Positions 1 through 13,500 of a DNA stretch of 64,000 bases are shown here, one piece after another (within the stretch, counting starts at the first letter, position 1; the number at the start of each line of letters is the position of its first letter). A program made the translations under genes and the position numbers. The stretch spans positions 11,855,426-11,919,425 of the forward strand of contig OY759270.1 in NCBI GenBank assembly GCA_963662155.1. The letters run 5' to 3'. The notes beneath the pieces are model-generated. The model made no database searches, was not told the origin of the DNA, and was given only the letters and a program-made list of their open reading frames with translations. Source of the DNA: Lamellibrachia columna (lineage: Eukaryota; Annelida; Polychaeta; Sabellida; Siboglinidae).

Positions 1-285
1 CACAGTAACCATACAATGTCTTAAATTGGCATTCTCGAAAGACAATCTTCTTAGATAGTGGAGAGTCGCAAGTTAGTTATATAAATCTGGCGAGAGTTTG
101 TCCGCGTTGCAACGGCTACATTCGCCACTGTTTCAGTTAAATGTAATGTGTGACTGTTTTACCTGAACAATATATTGCTGTTCGCATTAAAAATACTGAC
201 CTATATTCAAAACGCCTTGGGGATGTCATTCAACTGCGAAGTCAGTTTCAAACATACTGAGCAGAGGACACTGTGTAAGAGCGAA

Positions 286-473
286 CACTTTTACATTTAA
301 TTTTATCGAAAGAACTAACACTTTCACATTTATCGAAAGAGCGAACACTTTCACAATTATCGAAAGAACTAACACATTCACATTTATCGAAAGAACGAAC
401 GCTTTCACATTTATCAAAAGGGCGAACACCTTCACGTGTATCGAAAAAGCGAACACTTTCATATTTATCGAAA
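286..473. repeat. minisatellite, about 27-bp unit
   Basis: About six to seven diverged copies of a unit built round TTTCACATTTATCGAAAGAA. Because 27 is a multiple of three, both strands stay open and produce meaningless repetitive reading frames. No gene is supported inside it. Confidence 0.85.
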
Positions 474-491
474 CTACCCACATGTTCCTAC

Positions 492-679
492 CTGCACAGT
501 GCCAGCAATAAGACACGACAGTCTGAGAGTCTGCGACTTGTCCTCGCAATTATTGATGACAACTTCCCGAGCAAGTATCACTGCCTGGGTTCTGACATCG
601 AATCCAATGTAATGATTCGGCTGATCAATACTGAAGTTGGCTCCAGAATCTGTCGCTTGCAGTGTCGCAAGAACATCGC
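492..679 (-). CDS. possible internal exon, unassigned
   Basis: On the minus strand a 188-nt open stretch is bounded by a plausible acceptor (GACTGCATGATAG before 679) and a good donor (CAG|GTAGGA, intron starting at 491). It would encode about 62 residues, including ATDSGANFSID and a later ILARE, which faintly recall a cadherin repeat, but the match is too weak to name. No partner exon is visible within the first 500 bases, so upstream or downstream exons would lie outside the window or in 0.7-4 kb. It could also be a chance open frame between two splice-like sites. Confidence 0.3.
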
Positions 680-689
680 CTATCATGCA

Positions 690-2712
690 GTCAGGATTGG
701 AGTAATTTTATTCATAACGATAATGAAATGATAATGAACGTTTTCATTACATCATAATAATGATCGATTTAAAATTCATGTAATTATAAGGACAATAAGT
801 TAACCAATCAATAATTGCAGCTCCCTGCCCGTTCACGCAGGGTAATGCTTCAACAAATTCCAGCAGTTTATTCCGATTTTTCTTAGTGACTGCACACTAT
901 AATGATTGCAAACTAACCACCAAAGGTATGAAAAACAGTCCGGTGTATTTGTCCTCGAGCAAATAATTTGAGAAGTACGGGTTAGTCGGGGGATAATTAT
1001 TGTGTTACATAACAGTTACCACGCTTTTCTGTTTCATTCAAATAAATGTATGAAACTTGTACAGCCGACTTGTATATTCGAATGTTTTCCTTACGTGTTT
1101 TCCTGCCCATTGGTGGTTGGTCTAGTTGTTGGTCTAGTCTGTATGTTATGGTTACTACAGTTGTATGGTGGTTCGAGGTCTCATTCAACTAGCCAGCCGT
1201 TTTCGGAACATTATTGCCAAGCCGACATTTACATTGTAATGATAATAGTATTGATGGCTTGTAATGATAATAAAAAATTGTGTAGTCATATAATGATAAT
1301 GAAACATTTAACTTTTATTTAATGATTATGGCAGTGGTATTGAATATTCCAATATCACTCCAACCATGAATGCAGTAGGACCTACTCCTTATTCCATCCG
1401 GTCTTGCATACATAGTAATCTGCATTGTTTTCATGTTTTTTATTTTATAAGTTTTTCTACTTGGGTGTTTTGTTGCTTGTTCGTCGACGTTGATGTGATT
1501 TCTTTCTAAACGATGTAACAGTTACGAACATCACGACTACCGTTCCTATTGTTTACAAGAAATACATAGAATTAATTAACACGATAGGTAGGAAAATGGG
1601 CCATTTTAAACATGTTTTCTTCATATACAATCGTGCACATTTATCATAATTTTATATCGATTTCTATAAACGTCGGCGCTAGACCGGTGACACCGGTGTC
1701 TTCGCCCGACTAAAAGGACTAGGTTATATATTAGCTCATTTTGGTTAAGGCATAAACAAACGAAGCTATCCACGTTGGCCATGTGGAATGCGAAGAAGTC
1801 GAGGTAAAGGTCGATATTCTAACTCGGTATCATGCCGCTTCAAGACAGTTACACGTTAGTAATACTTGTGTGCACTTTAGCATCTGCATGAACGATTTAC
1901 AGTTTGCATTCTTGTTTCTGAAAGTTGTAAAGTATGTCCAGCTAGGAATTAGGCCTCAACCGTATATGACTGCGAAAGACCGTATCTTAGAGCTGAATAA
2001 ACAGAAATGCGAAGCCATCATAATCGTGTCCGAACGCTCACCAGGTAAAACGTCTCTAGCCACGGCTTCGATGTATACTTGTCCGTTGCGAACTGTCACT
2101 CTTGTGCTGTTGGTTACCTGGCAACCTACCGCTGTATCACCTGGAAACAAGCGAGGTCGTCAAGGAAACCACGTGATGCATTGATTTCCGTTTAACTGCT
2201 TGACCAATAGGGCCTACTGCTGAAAGATTAGCTTTGCATGTTCGAAGTTAAATGTGGCACTGTTTTCCATGCACGCACATTATTGTCATCGTATTTGTGA
2301 AAATCTGCTGAAACGCAATAAAGAAACTTTTAAATTTACCGAAATACGATAAAAGCATTAATATAATAAAACTAAAATTAGTTTACCGGAATCGTCTTTT
2401 GTCGCGACCAATACCAACAAGCAGCCGAATATAAAATGGCTAGCTCGACTGCAGTCCAACATCGGAAACACCACTTTTAGTACAAAGTCAAAGCAGATGT
2501 GTCTGTTTATCTGACCGTGACGTCTCCTTGCTTTTGGCTGAACGCACGCGAATTAGCTTCCAGAAGCAGTAGCAGGCCATATAACAGTTGCAGTGGCTGT
2601 GCTGACGATGCAGGTCCAAATAGAAAACACGTTCGATGCCGTTTTCTCGTTGTCCATAATGCATCTGGTCGTCAACGTAATACAAGACGCGTGAGTACCA
2701 CGTGAACATGAG
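690..2712. other. no gene recognised
   Basis: AT-rich DNA with scattered short open frames of 60-130 codons that show no family motifs and no supporting splice signals. I see nothing I can support here. Confidence 0.5.
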
Positions 2713-2896
<184 letters not shown>

Positions 2897-3829
2897 CGGT
2901 GCCGTATGTGTGCACGCATTCATGTGACTAAATGAGTGCGTGTGAGAATCTGCATTTGCGGTTTGCCATTCTGACTCAACATAGCACCATCCGGAAGACC
3001 GGAGCTAGTTGTATACAGGGGCAAGTTGTTACAGATGCGCTTTACGAAAGCATAGCACACATATGGAGTAACCAACAACAGTAGTTGGTTGGAAATCCGC
3101 CAGGGGACACACTGTTCAAAAATCGGGAGTTAAGAAGACGAAATTAACGAGATGTGGAAAAAAAATACTTTTTAGCCACCTAAGACTTTTTTTGGTATGC
3201 CCATATAATATCATCTCACGCGGCCACTTTTGATGTTTCGTGAATTAAAATTTAAACATGTCTACTGTATAGCATAAGAATTGCAATTCAGGATTTGTTA
3301 TTGTACACGTGCGTTCAAATGCAAAAATTGTGTTTGGGGCAAGTTGTTACAATTGTTTTGGGGCAAGTTGTTGCAACTGTAACAAAGCTCGGGCGGCTCG
3401 TACCGATAGTTCAGCCAGCAAGTTGTGTGCTGACAATGACTGAAAGAACAACAAGATTATCAATGGAATGGTACATTTTATTAACACAAATAAAAAATGT
3501 AATGTATACGTTGGCAGAAATACTGCATCTAACAAACTTTTCACAAAAAGTGATTTTAACCTAAAATTGTAACAACTAGCCCCTGTCTCCCTGTCCCTGT
3601 AAAGTGTCAGCTACTGCATTGTTGTTGTTGTACACACTGCATACTCGGAACGAAGTTGCCACAGCTTCGAAACAGCAGCAAGTGGAGTCGAACCATATTG
3701 TCTTCTCGATTGGGAGTGCACCAACACTGGTCAACGTTTTGCAGTGCTGCTTAGTAGGTAACAATTCCAGCTTAAAATAAAGTCATTAATATATAGGACC
3801 TACCAGCATTTCAAAAACTCACCCAAATT
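2897..3829. other. no gene recognised
   Basis: Nothing supported. A short motif (GGGGCAAGTTGTTAC and variants) recurs at about 3018, 3337 and 3360 without forming a regular array. Confidence 0.45.
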
Positions 3830-4235
3830 TGGAGGTCAAAGGGTATAAATACAAACACCACAATAAAAATGTTCAACAGCAATGTTATACCCGTGCTTCT
3901 GTAAACAACAAAAACGTTGAACACATACTAGCAAGTTTCCAGACCAGATATTTGCGCAGACTTGTAAACATCAAATGGAATGAATTCATCACGAACGAAG
4001 AAGTTCTTAAAAAAAAACAAAGGTAGAGCCAATCAAAGAAAACAATGTTTCGGCCATGTCCTTAGAATACCGCCAACAAGTGTGGTGTTGGAAACCATAT
4101 GGGAAAAAAGGAAGCCCATAAACGTACCAATGAACCATCATAAGATAGGCACAAACCTAGACTATACAGATACAGGACGTAGAAAGAATGGCTGCATATA
4201 TAAATGTTGCCGTACCCTAAATGACATTTGTGGCG
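3830..4235 (+). pseudogene. LINE 3'-end remnant (C-terminal ORF2 tail)
   Basis: Two frames joined by a frameshift near 4015 resemble the tail that follows the reverse transcriptase in many non-LTR retrotransposons: a FQTRYLRRLVNIKW-NEFITNEEV block, then GHVLRIPPTSVV. The homopolymer of nine A residues at about 4010 is the likely frameshift site. It is truncated at both ends, has no RT core and is surely inactive. It lies about 300 bp upstream of the MTCH2 start codon. Confidence 0.6.
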
Positions 4236-4511
4236 TTCCTAGCGGATAGCAACACAGATAACAAAGTCGTTACTACCCTCTTTATAATATAACTTATAAG
4301 TCAGCGCGCAAGTCAGTGCTTCATGATACTTTTTTCGCTATCTTTGTTCTTCTTGTTTTTAAGAGTCTACAAACAAACTTTGGACACACATTCTCTGCAC
4401 GACGCCAGACCACTCCACTGGCGACATGTAGCGTCGTCTGTAGAGACTATCGTCCAGAGTTTTCGCTCAAGGCTGCGCGAATCAGACCAGACCAGGGTCG
4501 AGGTCATCAAA

Positions 4512-7500
4512 ATGGGCAGAATGGGTGGTGTCGAGCCAGTTGCTCAGGTGTTTTTGGGGGCAGGTGTAACCACCGCATTCCATCCTTTCAGCTACACGAA
4601 GACCCTCGTCCAGGTAAAACATTCCCGGCGGCGATAGATTGGAGTGTTTCCGCGATTAATCTTATGTGGAACAACTCGAAGACCAGATGCAGTGGGGGTG
4701 ACGGTGATTCGCCGTGACTTGTTTGACATTGTTGTTGACGCCACTGCACTGGTTTATCATTGTTTTCAGAGAGTTATATCGAAGATTACCACGGAGATCA
4801 GGGCCCCTCAGCAACGACCATCAATAAATGATCCTGGTGTTTATGTATCCATTAATATCCCCTCTGGAAAAGTTAAAACATGTGACGTAGTGGGCGATAA
4901 TGTAAGTTTCGCCTAACTATGCTGTGGGTATATACCTACACCATATGCCGAGAAGTGGGAAAAGATCTTTATTTCCTTCCGGGTTTATGACGGATAAAGT
5001 GCCAGGAATTTTGAGGATTCTATGCACCCTGAAATATTAGTTTATGAACATGAAATATAGGACATATATTTGCAGAATTACTTGTGTAAAGTGTTTAATT
5101 TAAAGCGTATAAATGTTTAATAAAATAACAATAAATACATATACAAATTTTCATATCAGCATATATTATAAAAATGGTTTGTGTTCTTATAAAAGTTCTA
5201 TACTGCGGCAGCATCTTTGCCATCCTCACTGAATCAGGCAACCGATTCCACAGCCAAACAACGACATGACTGTATGTGAAACTTGTACAGACAATAGTTG
5301 CAAAGAAGGCGAACCTCAATTGCTGATTTTTGGTGGGGTCGGTTCACTGAGTTCAGTAACTCCACAATATTGTCCAGCGCCAAACCATTCATCGTTGAAT
5401 ACACATAAGGAAGCACTTTGTAGATTGGGCACAAATGAATTGGTAGCTAATACAGATGTTGCAACACAGGAGTAATGTGCTCATGTTTTCTGGTACGACA
5501 AATGAGGCGGGCTGCACCGTTTTGCAAATGCTGCAGCATTCTCTGAGGAAGGCCGAACAACAAAGCATCATAAGCATGCACATACACCATGGTATGCACA
5601 TACACCATGGTTTTGCAAGCATCATCAGTTATGCTTGACCGAATTTGCCCAATATTTTGTATTTAGTAGTACTTAATATGACTGCTATCTGTGCAACCTG
5701 GCCCAGGTTGTGCACAGACAATGAAATCCGGCATACAAGAATAATATAAAGTTAGAAATATGTTGGTGACAAATTATGCAAAGTAAGGGAAGTAAATTAT
5801 CCTTGATAAGTAGGTGTTAATTCAACAGACATATATGAAACTCACACTGGATTTCAGCGTCTGGTTGTTTAGGAAATGATGGTGAACATCACATAAAGTG
5901 TTGTATGTGTTTGCTCTTTGGGGATTGATCTGCAGTTCTGCACAGCGCACATACAAACTATTCGAAAATTAACTTATCAAGACTTCAGTCATAATGTCTC
6001 AGCTTTGAGTGGTTCATGTGCAAATGTCTCTAGCCTGTCCCTGTTCTAAATACGTTTATTTCATCATAAAGTGAAAGTCTTGTGAATGCGTATGCTGAAA
6101 TACAGTGTACCTGGATTTTGTCTGGTTTTACTGTACATGTCTATATTGCAGCTGGGATATGAACCTCTTCCACCCATACCTACAACCAATCTCTTTGGCA
6201 AGAACGTGCTTGCCTACCCAAATGTCTTCCAGTACCGTAAGTATTGTTAATACATGGATGTGCTGATAAGAAATAGTTGGTCTGCTAAATTTAAAGGTCC
6301 TGTGATATTCATGGTTGTTGGCCAAACGCGTGAAATATTCATGGAACAACCAACACAGGAGATACTTCCTCAGACTGATGCCTTGTTGCGTTGAAAGAAC
6401 CAGATTAATTAAGGTTAAATTTGGCAAATTGGAGCAAGTACTTTTCAAGACTAGAACACTCGGATCTGTTCAAATAGCAAATGCATAGCAGCAAAGTGAA
6501 TTCAACTGTGCCAATCAGAATAAACTGAAGTTTCACTGAATGTACACATGTATTGTGAAAATTACATTTGACAAGCTCAAACTGAAAACACGTAGAATTT
6601 TCAGAATACACGTACAGCCATGTGTAGTACTTCATAAACAATAATAGGTCAACAGTTCTATTGTTTTTCACAGTGACACATCGTTTTTATGTTACAGTCG
6701 GCCACATCCGAAAGTTGGATGGGTTTGTGGGCATGTATAGGGGCCTGTTCCCCCGGCTGATTTGTGGGGCTGTTGGCAGCTTCGTGACAAATTCCTGTCA
6801 GATAGTAAGTGTTGTTTCTTCTTTATTTTTCCATTGTCGTGGTTCTCTGTAGTTAGAGAGGTAAGCGTGTTGAAATAGTGCCAGATTCTCTCGTTAGAGC
6901 CACCACATAGTTTTTGATAAAAAAATGTTGCTCATAATAAATGAATAATGGCTAGTTAAATAAACAATAATAGACATAAACTGATAATCATACTAGCATG
7001 ATTTGTATAGTGGCATGACACATAAATATAAAAGATATTAAAGCAACTGCAATATTACAGTGTCATGCTCATGCATCCTGTAGAAGCTGAGCAACATTTT
7101 TACCCTTTGGAAAGCAAGGAATTTTGGTAAAGGACACTTTGGACCACATACGTTTTTTGCAATATTGGACGTTTTTTGCAAGATGACATTTTGATAAAGA
7201 CCTGTTTAGTGACAGTAAGAATTACAAATAATTCTGCATGTATTGTTCAGTGCCTGTTTGCCATGTTTAGAAACTGAAGACGTGTAAATGTCTGTCGACT
7301 GGGAAGGAGGGAGGAGAGGACCATGAGGAAGATGAGGATGAAGAGGAGGAGGATGGGATGACAAAGATGCTCAAACAGGTCAGTATCAAACAGGGAATTG
7401 TTGTTGAAACAAAACCCAAATGGGGGAATAAATTGCTGAAAAAGGCCCCAAAACTGGTCGAATCAATTTCTGAAGATGACTAAAAACTGGTCGAATAAAT

Positions 7501-10500
7501 TACTTGATAAAAAAAGCGGTCAAATAAATTGCTGAAAAAGGCTCCAAAACTGGTAGAATAAATTTCTAAAGATGACAAAAAATTGGTCGAATGAATTGCT
7601 GAAGAAGACCAAAAACTGGTTGAAGAAATTGCTCAAAAGGCTAAATACTGGTCGAATAAATTTCTAAGGATGACAAAAAAAAAGTGGTTGAAAAAATTGC
7701 TGGGAAAAAAGTGGTTGAATAAATTGCTGAAAAAGGGCCCTAAATGGTCCAATAAATTTCTAAAGATGACAAATAACTGGTCGAATATATTTATGAAGAT
7801 GTCCAAAAACTGGTTGAATAAGTTGCTGAATAAGGAAAAAAATCAAATAAATTGCTGAATAAGGCAAAAAACTGACCAGAAATGGTGCTGGGGAAAACCA
7901 GAAATGGTTGAAATTGTGCATATAGCAAATATACCTTCCAGTGCACATAAAAAGCCATATTTATACAAATTAGTTAAACATATTTTATTGCCGGTTTCCC
8001 TGACGACTAGGTGGTTTGATTCCATGACTGGTGACGCACTACTCAATAACTTTCAAGAAACTAAACTGTTGATTAGAGTAAATAGTTAGATGTAAATGTG
8101 TCTTTTGGATGACTCACTAACAAATACATGTCCTTCTAAAAAAATAAGTCCTTATGTAACAAAATATCCAGTCCTGAGGACCGTTTGCATTCTTTACACT
8201 TAACCCCCTGGCAAACCTGTTAATTCTCTAGCAAACATTCAGCCATGCTGCAATTACTGTGCAACAACTAGTCAACTTTTCACTGTCATATATCCATCAG
8301 TGTAGACAGGTACTCTTCTGTGCACCTAAGGCAATCTGGAGTTAACAAAATTGCCCAAGCATCGATACAGCAGCAAGATTCAAAACCCAGTATTCTCAAT
8401 TAATAGATGTTCAAGCCACTGTGCTACTGCGCATTTAACATCCTACGTAGATGGTTATGGTAAGTCTTCTGGTGAGGTGACTCTCAACCGAGCGAATCCG
8501 GGTTCAAGTACGTGAATGAATAAATGAGTACTTGGCTATATACATTGGTGGATATGTGAACGACTAGTCTTCGTGCAGTAATTGCAGCTTGGCTGTGTGT
8601 TTCCCTGAGAAGTCGAGTTGGCGTTGAAATGAACAGGTCTGACTGGGTGAAGTGAAAAGCACTCTGAACAGTCTCAATGACTGGACACCGCGCTATATAA
8701 TAACGTACCTTGACCTTTTGACAGAACATGATGTTGCCGTCTGTTCTTTTTTACCCACCATTACTGACAGACAGCAGTAGGATTATCCACAGAATGCCTG
8801 ATGCTGTTGTGTGAACATATGAATGCTTGACGAAAAAGCATACTTGGTTCTTTATTTGCCATATTGACTGGCTGTGTTTTACTTTTAGACCACGATTGAA
8901 ATGCTCTCCAGGTGTGTTGGCGTCATAGTGAGTCACCCGTTCCATGGTGAGTACACTGTACAACTTAAAGGTCCTTCAATGAAATTTTTTTGCTAGTCTC
9001 ACTTCAGTTCCATTAAAAAAATCAAACCTGCCTAGTATCCACTGCAACAAGTTAGCTCGTTTGTGCAACTTTTATATGTCTTTTTTTGTGAAATCATCAG
9101 ACAAACTTTTAAATTACTTAATGTTTAGTCAAACATTAAGTGAAGTGTAAATGCAAACGCTGAAAACTCACGAATTTCACCCTTGGTGAATTTTTTTATT
9201 TTGTGATCAGCGAGAGGATAGGCATTGACCCACAGTGTTTACCATTTTGGGTATCCTTTATTTTGAGCCTTACCAGATCTAACGAATAAATCAATTCTTT
9301 CGATGATTTGATTTATTAAGTCGACTGCAGGTGTTACTTAAGCTATTCATACACTACATGTTTGGACATCAACAAACCAGATTTACAGAGATTTAGCATA
9401 CAATAATGTGAATCCCAAATGTTTTGGTAAAATTAAATTAAGTTGACTGTTGTAAAGAACGAACTAAATTGTTGGTTTTCATTTCTGATATTACTTCACC
9501 ATCTAATTCTTGGCTACCCAAGCTTTCTTTTATTCATTGATATTGCTAATAAGGTAGCCGGGCGGCAAACATGTCAGTTGATTTTTTCTTTTTTTTTCCT
9601 AACAGGAATTATTGAACTGAACGTCAACACCACAAATAATCACCCAGTACTAGCATCGTATTTTGCCAATCCATCCTTTAAAAAAACAGTCCTTTTGGAA
9701 ATCCCCCTGGCTTCTTGGAAACGCTGACGTTATTTCCACAGTAATGACCACATGTGCTTCGATCTTCGAACTAGCTTTATTCGTTCGCCGTGAACGGGGA
9801 CATATCGTCTGGTTACTGTGATTCCAGTACACATCAGTACTATATCTACCTAACTAAATCATGTTCTTGAACCAGCAAATATCAGCACTGACGTAGTTTA
9901 ATGTGCCTTTGAAGCTATAATGGAAATAGTTGAGGATCTCTGGAGAACAAGACAAGAAAGATTCAAACAGCTAAAGAAATGTCACACTTTCCAGCAACAT
10001 GGCTTAGATAAATCATTGACATCAATATTTTATGAGGTGGAAGTAAGGCATATTGAAGTCGTAAATTATATGCAGCCATAAGACACATTGATAGCAGGAG
10101 CTGATGCCACCCATTGTCTTTGTTTCAGTGATCATGGTGCGTTCTATGGCACAGTTTATCGGTCGAGAAACGGCATACGAGTAAGTGTAGCAATTGAGCT
10201 TACCGTATTCGACCTAATAAGCCTGCGGTATGCCTAAAAAAATGGACCGTGGAAAAATGTTGAGAAATCTGTTCTTTTAAGCGTACACCAAATTTTTTTT
10301 ATCTAGACAGTAAAGTAACTGTTTAACACTTGTGGTGTCATTTGGTGACTAGTGTAGAACAACTGAAAAGTGGTGCTAACTGTTTAAAACCAGATGGCGA
10401 CACTTTTCAATTGTTCCACACTAGTCAATTTATAATAATCATGAATCCTGCTGATTAAAAAGTGTGTACGCTAATTAGAGCATGTATACTTAATATTTTG

Positions 10501-13500
10501 AATATGGTATTTGTCGTTTACTATGAGTAATGTTATGATGACCCAGATATTTGCATGATAAATTTTACACATTGTATTTTCCAAATGTGATTAATATTAA
10601 TGAAAAAATACTGTCATTTGCTATGCTATAAGCTCTTTTGTATGTGTTAGAGTAGAATCAGATGTCCCGAGTAACAGAATGTGATAATTTTTTCAATAAC
10701 TTCAATGAAAATGTTATGTGCAAAAGGTAAAATAATGAACAGAATAATGTGTTGTTGTGTGAAATACATTATTGTATTTAGAGCTGTCAACAGGACACAG
10801 AGAAACTAATTGGTTCTACACAGTAATGTTACTGTAGAGTCAAGGCAAAAATGCATATGTGGGAAACAATATTCCACTTGAAATTTGATAATTTGTATTC
10901 TGTGGTGGTGTATGCATTAATGTTTACTTCATTGCATATTTCTGTGGTGGTGTGTGCATTAATGTTTACTTCATTGCATATTTCTGTGGTGGTGTGTGCA
11001 TTAATGTTTATTTCATTGCATATTTCTGTGGTGGTGTTTGCATTAATGTTTACTTCATTGCATATTTCTGTGGTGGTGTTTGCATTAATGTTTACTTCAT
11101 TGCATATTTCTGTGGTGGTGTTTGCATTAATGTTTACTTCGTTGCATATTTCTGTGGTGGTGTGTGCATTAATGTTTACTTCATTGCATATTTCTGTGGT
11201 GGTGTTTGCATTAATGTTTACTTCGTTGCATATTTCTGTGGTGGTGTTTGCATTAATGTTTACTTCGTTGCATATTTCTGTGGTGGTGTGTGCATTAATG
11301 TTTACTTCATTGCATATTTCTGTGGTGGTGTTTGCATTAATGTTTACTTCATTGCATATTTCTGTGGTGATGTGTGCATTAATGTTTACTTCATTGCATA
11401 TTTCTGTGGTGGTGTTTGCATTAATGTTTACTTCGTTGCATATTTCTGTGGTGGTGTGTGCATTAATGTTTACTTCATTGCATATTTCTGTGGTGGTGTT
11501 TGCATTAATGTTTACTTCGTTGCATATTTCTGTGGTGGTGTGTGCATTAATGTTTACTTCATTGCATATTTCTGTGGTGGTGTGTGCATTAATGTTTACT
11601 TTGTTGCATATTTCTGTGGTGGTGTGTGCATTAATGTTTACTTCGTTGCATATTGTAGTGTGAATATTTTCTTCTTGCAGCACAATAATTTCGTCAGTTA
11701 GAGAAATTTACAATAAAGATGGCGTTCTAGGATTCTTTGTGTAAGTATTCTGTTGTAGATGTCCATAGGTTGTTTGTCCAGTAAAAGTTGAGCTATTTAT
11801 GAAAGTTTAGTAGGCCTTCACCTTTCCTTCACCTTCATCCCTTAGTAAGCCACTTATGCACAAATTATTTGCTGCACATTACCTATCGTATTGTTTACAC
11901 TCGGCCTTCTTTTATGCATGTATTTCTTAGAAACTATGTAGAAGAAAACACCTTGTTCCTGTGAACGGTATCACTAGATGAAAGGGCACTTGTCTAGAAT
12001 CCGGGTCCACCTCAGTTTCATGCAATTTGTACAGTAATGCACAGTGCGTACTGAACTACGAAACATGTCAATTGTTAAACATGTGTGTAAAAACACATTT
12101 AATCACCTTTTTCGAAGCTTGAATTCGCATATATAACCTGCATTGAGCACCATCTTGCCCCTTTTATTCGCATGCTGGTGATGCTGATATGTGAATTCAA
12201 GCATCAAAAAGGGGGATTAAATGTGTTTTTACACACACCGTGTTTAATAATTTAAATGTTCCGTAGTTCTGTAGGGGCCATTTACAGTTATCAACATTTA
12301 CTTATTCATACAAAGCATACAAATTCTCATGCCCCCCCACCGAATTAATACTTTAAAATGTTGATAATATTCCAGATTGAAAAATATATTTAAAACAGTA
12401 GTACTTTCTTAACAGGTCATATTTTGTAGGCGACCGACATTAAAAACATTAGTATGCGAGCCTTGACCTCCCTCCCCCTTTAGAACACTTTGTACCAATA
12501 AGTAAATGTCAACAATTGTGAACGACCCCTTGGTGAATGGTTGTTGCCCGTGTGTAGTATACTGACCATGTCTTAGCATTGTCTGTTGTGTCCCATTAGG
12601 GCAATCGCTCCGCGTCTTGTCTGTGAAGTGCTGACTGTCTGGCTCGCTAACCTGATGGCCTACACACTCAACGAATACGTCGTTCCTCTCACGGAGGGCG
12701 TGGTATGTTTTTATATTTTCTTTTGTTGTTGATCTGACATAAGCATGGTTCACAGAGGACATGGAGAAATCAGGGAATTTGAATTATTTCAGTGAGGGTC
12801 GGTGAGTTTTGCCTTCCTGGGAATTGATGTTTTCAAATGTGAAATGCATTTCCATGAAAACTATTTTATGACAGAGTTCCTACTTGATCTTTTTGAAAAT
12901 GACATTTTATATTTTTAGACATGAATTTCTGTTAAAAGTGATGGATTTAATGACTGGTGCATGGATTGAATGGCTGAAGGGGAACCTGTTGTACAAAACA
13001 GACTTTTTTTTAGAGTGAAATTTACATTTTGGTCAGGAAATTTAAGGTTAAGTTCCCTGTATGTATAACTTAAACTTGGCTGCAAAAGCTAGGCATATTA
13101 AAATATAATCACAAACCAACACTCTGCAGTGAGTGGGTATCTGTGCACATAATAATTGTAAACCGTGTTTGTGGGACGTGGCACATGTTAAGATTATCAG
13201 ATGATTGTTTTATTATAATAATCATAATTATTATTTTTGTTGTAGGACACACGTCATTACACGAGTGCTTTGTGTTCGGTAAGTGGTGCACATGTCAGTT
13301 CTTCACTGGTGAACAAACAACAATTGAATCACACAAGGATGTTTATGCAACCTCATGATGTTTGTTTCACTAGAGTTGCTGATAGTGATAGCTTTGCAAG
13401 AAGATATTCAACACGTTGAACATCTCTTTATTTCTGCAGAACATTCCAATAATTTAGTTCAAGTTGAACATTTCACCAGAACATTTGCAACAATTTAACA

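Noticed and set aside
10829..11701. Frames of 250-285 codons on both strands
   Set aside because: They are produced by a 42-bp repeat, a multiple of three, and consist only of repeated units.
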